Positions 59,662-64,000 of a stretch of DNA of 64,000 bases are shown one piece after another (positions within the stretch are counted from its first letter, which is position 1; every line of letters starts with the position of its first letter). Made by a program: the position numbers and the translations under genes. The DNA is from BOKV01 sp049289295 (GTDB taxonomy: Bacteria; Pseudomonadota; Alphaproteobacteria; Rhizobiales; Rhizobiaceae), in the NCBI GenBank assembly GCA_049289295.1, contig JBATLL010000093.1, positions 62,001 through 126,000 of the forward strand, given 5' to 3'. The notes under the pieces are model-generated. The model was given only the letters and a program-made list of their open reading frames with translations, was not told the origin of the DNA and did not search any database.

Positions 59662-61032
59662 ATGGCTCATCCAATGTTGAGCACGCGAAAAGGCAATGGA
59701 ATTCCGGTACATGTCGTCTCGGGCGAGAAGGAGATGACCGGTTCGAAGTCGATCCCTGCCGATGCCCTGCGTTGGGCCAGGGCAAGCGGCTACAGGGCCC
59801 GCAAGGGGGAGCTCTGTCTCGTTCCGGGCAAGGAAGGAATAGCAGGCGCCATCTTCTCCATGGGCGCAAAAAACGCGACGCTGGAAATCGGCCGCCTTCC
59901 GCGCCTTCTACCAAAGGGCGAGTGGAAGCTGGAAGGCTTCAAGGGCGATCTCGAACTGGCCACGCTTGCATGGCTGCTTGGTGCCTATCGGTTTGATCGG
60001 TATCGCATCGCCAAGCCGAGCGAAGCACGGCTGGTCTTGCCAGACGGAGTGGATGGAGCATTCGTTCAGGCCCAGGCTGAAGCCGTCTACATTACCCGCG
60101 ATCTGATCAATCTGCCGACAAACGATCTTGGGCCGGCAGAGCTTGAGCAGGCCATTCGTGATCTGGGCGGCAGGTTCAAGGCCAAGGTAACCGCAACACG
60201 CGGGGATGCCCTTCTAACCAGACGCTTTCCCATGGTCCACGCCGTCGGGCGCGCCAGCGCCAGTGAACCGCGCATTGTCGATTTGCGCTGGGGCAAGGCG
60301 GAACATCCAAAGGTAACGCTTGTGGGCAAGGGCGTGTGCTTCGATTCCGGAGGGCTGAACATCAAGCCAGGAGACAGCATGGCGCTGATGAAGAAGGACA
60401 TGGGTGGTGCTGCCCATGTTCTGGGGCTCGCCAGCATGATCATGTCGGCCCGTCTGCCTGTTCGCCTGAGGGTCATTGTTCCTGCAGTCGAAAATTCGAT
60501 ATCCGCAAATGCCTTCCGTCCCGGTGACATACTTCAGTCGCGCAAGGGGCTGACAGTGGAAATCGGCAATACCGACGCTGAGGGACGCCTCATCCTGGGC
60601 GATGCGCTCGCCTGGGCCGATGAGGAATCCCCTGAACTGCTGATTGACATGGCAACCCTGACCGGGGCCGCCAGGGTCGCATTGGGACCTGATCTTCCCG
60701 CCATTTTCACGGACGATGACAGCCTTGCAGCGGACCTGCAGAAGGCCGGTGGCCAGTCGAGCGATCCCATGTGGCGATTGCCATTGTGGCAGGGTTACAA
60801 GGCAGGGCTGTCTTCACAGGTTGCTGACCTCTCCCATATCGGCAAGGGGCCAATGGCTGGGTCGATCACCGCAGCACTCTTCCTTCAGCATTTCGTCGAA
60901 AAGGCCCAGGCCTGGGTTCATTTTGACGTCTATGCCTGGACCGCGAGCGAAAAACCGTCCTGTCCGATCGGTGGAGAAGCTCAGGCAATCCGCGCGATTT
61001 ACCAGGTGCTGAAAGCCCGTTACGCCCGATGA
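59662..61032 (+). CDS. Leucyl aminopeptidase (M17 family)
   Basis: A 456-residue metallo-aminopeptidase. The catalytic C-domain has GKGVCFDSGGLNIKPGDSMA, LMKKDMGGAAHV and NTDAEGRLILGDALAWADEE, which provide the two-metal ligands and the catalytic Lys/Arg of PepA. GGAGG precedes the ATG at 59662 ("ccagggaggtttga" region). It is cytoplasmic and probably turns over peptides. The MarR and NlpC/P60 genes follow on the same strand after 95 bases. Confidence 0.93.
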   Translation: MAHPMLSTRKGNGIPVHVVSGEKEMTGSKSIPADALRWARASGYRARKGELCLVPGKEGIAGAIFSMGAKNATLEIGRLPRLLPKGEWKLEGFKGDLELATLAWLLGAYRFDRYRIAKPSEARLVLPDGVDGAFVQAQAEAVYITRDLINLPTNDLGPAELEQAIRDLGGRFKAKVTATRGDALLTRRFPMVHAVGRASASEPRIVDLRWGKAEHPKVTLVGKGVCFDSGGLNIKPGDSMALMKKDMGGAAHVLGLASMIMSARLPVRLRVIVPAVENSISANAFRPGDILQSRKGLTVEIGNTDAEGRLILGDALAWADEESPELLIDMATLTGAARVALGPDLPAIFTDDDSLAADLQKAGGQSSDPMWRLPLWQGYKAGLSSQVADLSHIGKGPMAGSITAALFLQHFVEKAQAWVHFDVYAWTASEKPSCPIGGEAQAIRAIYQVLKARYAR

Positions 61033-61127
61033 ATGCCCAAGGCGGAAGGCGCGCCATCTTGCATGGCGCCGCCACTCGTGCGTAAATGGTTCGGCTGCGA
61101 AACAAATAGCGCAGCGGAGCCGTGCCG

Positions 61128-61478
61128 ATGAGTATTGATTTGAAGGCCGAGCAGGCGCTCAGACTGTGGCATGAAGTCTCCATGGCAATGGTCCATGGGG
61201 AGCATCCCGATTTGACCCAGCGCCAGATGACGATCCTGCTGACCGTATACCTTGAGCCGCCCCCACACACGGTTCGCGGACTGGCCGCGCGCCTGCGGGT
61301 GACCAAGCCGGTAATTACGCGGGCGCTGGATACGATGGGCGCGCTGGACCTCCTCAAACGCAGGCGTGACGAGCGTGATCGTCGCAATGTCATCATACAA
61401 CGCACCGTCGAAGGTGCGCTCTATCTCGAGAACTTTGCTGACACCGTCCGCCAGAAGGCGAAGGAACTGCCGCGATGA
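61128..61478 (+). CDS. MarR family transcriptional regulator
   Basis: A 116-residue winged-helix protein: LTQRQMTILLTVYLEPPPHT, VRGLAARLRVTKPVITRALD as the recognition helix-turn-helix region, and LLKRRRDERDRRNVIIQRTV as the wing. This is the MarR pattern, but short, so the dimerising helices are reduced. The ATG at 61128 has GGAG upstream; a GTG two codons earlier is also possible. It overlaps the NlpC/P60 gene by ATGA, so the two are coupled. Confidence 0.88.
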   Translation: MSIDLKAEQALRLWHEVSMAMVHGEHPDLTQRQMTILLTVYLEPPPHTVRGLAARLRVTKPVITRALDTMGALDLLKRRRDERDRRNVIIQRTVEGALYLENFADTVRQKAKELPR

Positions 61479-62359
61479 ACCCTTCTGCCTTGCCCGTTCT
61501 CGACGCTCTCGACAGGAGGCTTAATGCCGCCAGGCCCGACCTGGCTGAATCCATCCTGCAAGGCAAGGTGGATGCGCAACGCTATGTCGAAGGTTCGCTT
61601 GGCTTCGTGAAGGCGCCGGTTGCCGACATGCGGCGTGAGCCGCGCCTCGATTGCGGCATCGACCAGCAACTGCTTATGGGCGATCCCGTCAAAATACTCG
61701 AGGAGCGCAGCTCCTGGGCGTGGGTTCGTTCACTGATCGACAGCTATGTCGGCTGGACCAGCCTGGCGGACCTCCAGACCGGAACACAGAATCCAACGCA
61801 TGTTGTCAGTGCCCCGCGCACCTTCGTCTATCCGGGCCCGGACATGAAGTTTCCCGCGCTGACCGCGCTGTCGATGGGTACCCGTATACAGGTGATCGGC
61901 GAGGCACAGACACGCGGAACCCGGTACCTGTTGCGCGAAGATGGAAGCGCGCTGGTCGCCACCCACCTGGCAAGCGTCGATGATCATGGCTCCGACTATG
62001 TTGCGTTTGCGCGTTCACTTCTGGGTACGCCCTATCTGTGGGGAGGTACGTCTGCATTCGGGATAGACTGTTCGGGTCTGGTCCAGCTGTCGATGCGCAT
62101 GTGCGGGCGTATGGTCTTGCGGGATTCAGACATGCAGGCCGCCACCATCGGGCACGAGATCGACGCGGGCGAACATCTGACGGAGTTGCAGCGCGGCGAT
62201 CTTGTCTTCTGGAAAGGCCATGTCGCAATTGTCGAGGGCGACGGGCATCTGCTTCACGCAAACGGTCACAGCATGGATGTCACGAGCGAACCGATCCACG
62301 CGGCGATCGGGCGTATCGAGCGCCTGTATGCCAGGCCAATCGGATATCGAAGACCCTGA
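61475..62359 (+). CDS. NlpC/P60 family cysteine peptidase with SH3-like N-domains
   Basis: A 294-residue peptidoglycan-peptide hydrolase of the YkfC/DL-endopeptidase type. The first ~170 residues look like tandem bacterial SH3 modules (VADMRREPRLDCGIDQQLLM, GDPVKILEERSSWAWVRSLI). The catalytic Cys lies in GIDCSGLVQLSMRM, with the His in FWKGHVAIVEGDGHLLHANG. No signal peptide is visible, so it may act on muropeptides in the cytoplasm, in keeping with the aminopeptidase upstream. It is translationally coupled to the MarR gene. Confidence 0.9.
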   Translation: MNPSALPVLDALDRRLNAARPDLAESILQGKVDAQRYVEGSLGFVKAPVADMRREPRLDCGIDQQLLMGDPVKILEERSSWAWVRSLIDSYVGWTSLADLQTGTQNPTHVVSAPRTFVYPGPDMKFPALTALSMGTRIQVIGEAQTRGTRYLLREDGSALVATHLASVDDHGSDYVAFARSLLGTPYLWGGTSAFGIDCSGLVQLSMRMCGRMVLRDSDMQAATIGHEIDAGEHLTELQRGDLVFWKGHVAIVEGDGHLLHANGHSMDVTSEPIHAAIGRIERLYARPIGYRRP

Positions 62360-62375
62360 GGCTGCCTGAACTGGA

Positions 62376-63332
62376 TCAGTAGCCGGCGGTTCGGTCAACC
62401 AGATGCTCCAGACCCAGCCCCTGTTCGTGGCGCTCCATCTGGCGCAGCATCAATGGCACGAGATGTTTCGGATCCGAATTGGCCGCTGCATGTGGTGTGA
62501 TGAAGACACGCGGATGTTTCCACAGCGCACTGTCTGTCGGCAGCGGTTCCTGCTCGAAGACATCGAGGCTTGCCGCCATCAGCCTGCCGCTATCCAGGGC
62601 GGAAAGTATGTCGCGCTCGACCTGCAACTTACCTCGCCCCGCATTGATGAGAACAGGACCACCCAGCGGGGTCTTCGGTTTCATACGCGAAAGCAGATCC
62701 GCGTTGACAATTCCCCGCGTGTCATCCGTCAGGGGAAGCAGGACTACGACAATGTCGCTGGCGGCAAGAAACGCTCCAAGTCCATCCTGCCCATGGTGAC
62801 ACTTCACGCCCGGCACCTGCTTTGCATTGCGGCTCCAGCCATGCATCTGGAAGCCGATCTGGCCCAGCTTGGCTGCCGCATCCTGTCCCAGCACACCGAG
62901 GCCCATGATGCCCACGCTGACTTCACCGGCGGCAGGCTGTGGAGGTTCGCTCCAGATGCCTTTCGCCTGCTGTTCACGATAGAGGCGACCGAAGCGAAAA
63001 TGATCCAGCACCTGCCAGATGACATACTCGCTCATGCGCATTGTCAGGTCTGGCGCCACCACACGAACGATCGGCAGATCCGGAACCTGCGTGTCGTGAA
63101 AGATGTGGTCGACCCCTGCACCCAGCGAAAGGATGACTTCCAGATTGGGCAGTTTGGCCAGCAGGCCTGATCGCTGCTTCCAGACTATCGCATAACGGAT
63201 GGAAGGATCGTTGGCGCCATCGGGTTCCAGCACGATCTTCCTTTCAGGCGCGTGCACCTGGAACTGATCGAGCCAGGCCTTGGGGTCCCAGTTGGTCAGC
63301 GATAGGAGGATCGTGTCTGCCTGGCTGCTCAT
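62376..63332 (-). CDS. GhrA-like D-2-hydroxyacid dehydrogenase (glyoxylate/hydroxypyruvate reductase A type)
   Basis: A 318-residue NAD(P)-dependent 2-hydroxyacid dehydrogenase. It has the nucleotide-binding motif VGIMGLGVLGQDAAAKLGQ, catalytic Arg in LINAGRGKLQVERD, the Glu region DVFEQEPLPTDSALWKHPRV and catalytic His in FITPHAAANS. Members reduce glyoxylate and hydroxypyruvate; the exact substrate is not predictable. It is coupled to the upstream peptide-transporter ATPase by an ATGA overlap. Confidence 0.9.
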   Translation of the reverse strand: MSSQADTILLSLTNWDPKAWLDQFQVHAPERKIVLEPDGANDPSIRYAIVWKQRSGLLAKLPNLEVILSLGAGVDHIFHDTQVPDLPIVRVVAPDLTMRMSEYVIWQVLDHFRFGRLYREQQAKGIWSEPPQPAAGEVSVGIMGLGVLGQDAAAKLGQIGFQMHGWSRNAKQVPGVKCHHGQDGLGAFLAASDIVVVLLPLTDDTRGIVNADLLSRMKPKTPLGGPVLINAGRGKLQVERDILSALDSGRLMAASLDVFEQEPLPTDSALWKHPRVFITPHAAANSDPKHLVPLMLRQMERHEQGLGLEHLVDRTAGY

Positions 63333-64000
63333 TGACTCACCACGCTACCCTTTGCTGCCCTCAGTTCGAACGCCGCAGCCATCAAGGCGCGGGTATAATC
63401 GGTCTGCGGGTCTTCGAAAATCTGCTTGGCTGCACCTTGCTCGACGACTTTGCCGTTGCGCATGACAATCACGTCGTTTGCCAGCGCCCGCACCACCTTG
63501 AGATCGTGGCTGATGAACATGTACGCCAGATCATGCCGTTCCTGCAGGTCGCGCAACAGGTCAACCACCTGCGCCTGCACGCTCATGTCGAGCGCTGATG
63601 TCGGCTCGTCCAGCATGATGAAACGCGGCTCGAGAACAATGGCGCGGGCAATGGCGATGCGCTGGCGCTGCCCGCCGGAAAATTCGTGCGGATAGCGATG
63701 ACGCGTTTGCGGATCAAGGCCCGTTTCGACCAGTGCCGCGCATACGCGCTCATCCAGTTCTGCATGGGAGAGATTCTGACGGTGTACTTTCAGCCCCTCG
63801 GCGACGATCTCTGCTACCGACATGCGTGGGCTGAGGGACCCGTACGGATCCTGGAACACGACCTGCATTCGGTCGCGCAGTTCGCGCATCTGCTTGAATG
63901 TGTGGTCGTCAATGCGCTCGCCGAGGAAAACGATCTGGCCCTCGGAAGCGATGAGCCTGGTCAGCGCCAGGCCAAGCGTCGTCTTGCCCGATCCCGATTC
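63329..64000 (-). CDS. Peptide ABC transporter ATP-binding protein, YejF-like (partial)
   Basis: The right edge cuts this gene; the visible 224 codons (672 bases including the stop codon) cover one complete ATPase module. It begins at the edge inside Walker A (ESGSGKTTLGLALTRLIASE), has QVVFQDPYGSLSPRMSVAEI, signature EFSGGQRQRIAIARAIVLEP, Walker B FIMLDEPTSALD and switch FISHDLKVVRALAND. The LTRLIASEGQIVFLGERID stretch is like the second ATPase domain of YejF-type dipeptide/oligopeptide (microcin C) importers, in which two ATPases are fused. The N-terminal half lies outside the window. Confidence 0.85.
   Translation of the reverse strand, partial: ESGSGKTTLGLALTRLIASEGQIVFLGERIDDHTFKQMRELRDRMQVVFQDPYGSLSPRMSVAEIVAEGLKVHRQNLSHAELDERVCAALVETGLDPQTRHRYPHEFSGGQRQRIAIARAIVLEPRFIMLDEPTSALDMSVQAQVVDLLRDLQERHDLAYMFISHDLKVVRALANDVIVMRNGKVVEQGAAKQIFEDPQTDYTRALMAAAFELRAAKGSVVSQ

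Overview
The window reads as a core chromosomal segment of an alphaproteobacterium, most likely of the order Hyphomicrobiales (a Brucella/Mesorhizobium/Phyllobacteriaceae-like organism). The reasons are the gene order hrcA / rph-rdgB-hemW / LpoA-like / rsmI-yraN-gshB-yifB, the GC-rich codon use, an OlsB-type ornithine-lipid acyltransferase, the hybrid MaeB malic enzyme and a complete Caulobacter/rhizobial-type cpa (tad) pilus locus. I saw no rRNA, tRNA, insertion sequence, prophage or CRISPR array.

Layout. 1-9.3 kb: housekeeping (HrcA repressor, cut by the left edge; RNase PH; RdgB; HemW; an LpoA-like lipoprotein divergent from RsmI-YraN-GshB; the ComM/YifB ATPase). 9.4-19 kb: an orphan membrane hybrid histidine kinase, OlsB, MaeB, MutS and a PfkB adenosine kinase. 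19-31.3 kb: a CysZ-like membrane protein, endonuclease III, a DUF2244 protein, an AraC-HTH/alkyltransferase fusion, a pair of hotdog thioesterases, GpmA, DapB, an ABC exporter, glucokinase, a BMP-family nucleoside-binding protein, Ogt, SlyX, another thioesterase and an iron-type alcohol dehydrogenase.

31.5-45.2 kb is a nucleoside uptake and catabolism island. A BMP-type ABC transporter (ATPase and two permeases, with a small VOC/glyoxalase-fold gene translationally coupled between ATPase and permease) runs into cdd, punA, deoC, a tandem-domain ALDH16-type aldehyde dehydrogenase and deoA. On the opposite strand lie upp, add and deoB. Together they would import nucleosides, deaminate cytidine and adenosine, split nucleosides by phosphorolysis, convert (deoxy)ribose-1-phosphate to the 5-phosphate, cleave deoxyribose-5-phosphate to glyceraldehyde-3-phosphate plus acetaldehyde, and oxidise the acetaldehyde.

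45.3-59.5 kb: an orphan PhnD-like binding protein, then the Flp pilus locus. It holds two TadE-like minor pilins and a stand-alone secretin N-domain protein on the minus strand, three near-identical tandem flp pilin genes each with its own terminator, cpaA with its own terminator, the cpaBCDEF-tadBC operon, and tadD convergent to it. The leaders of flp2 and flp3 share a repeated RNA-like element next to the ribosome-binding site, and TTAACCAT (CtrA-like) motifs sit in front of flp2 and cpaB. 59.6-64 kb: an M17 leucyl aminopeptidase, a MarR regulator coupled to an NlpC/P60 peptidase, a GhrA-like 2-hydroxyacid dehydrogenase and the C-terminal part of a YejF-like peptide ABC ATPase cut by the right edge.

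No wholly unknown multi-gene system stands out. The least explained signals are the flp leader element, the (TTCCC)7 / G-quadruplex tract between hrcA and rph, several perfect palindromes in promoter regions, the VOC gene inside the nucleoside transporter operon and the ALDH16-type enzyme in the deo cluster.
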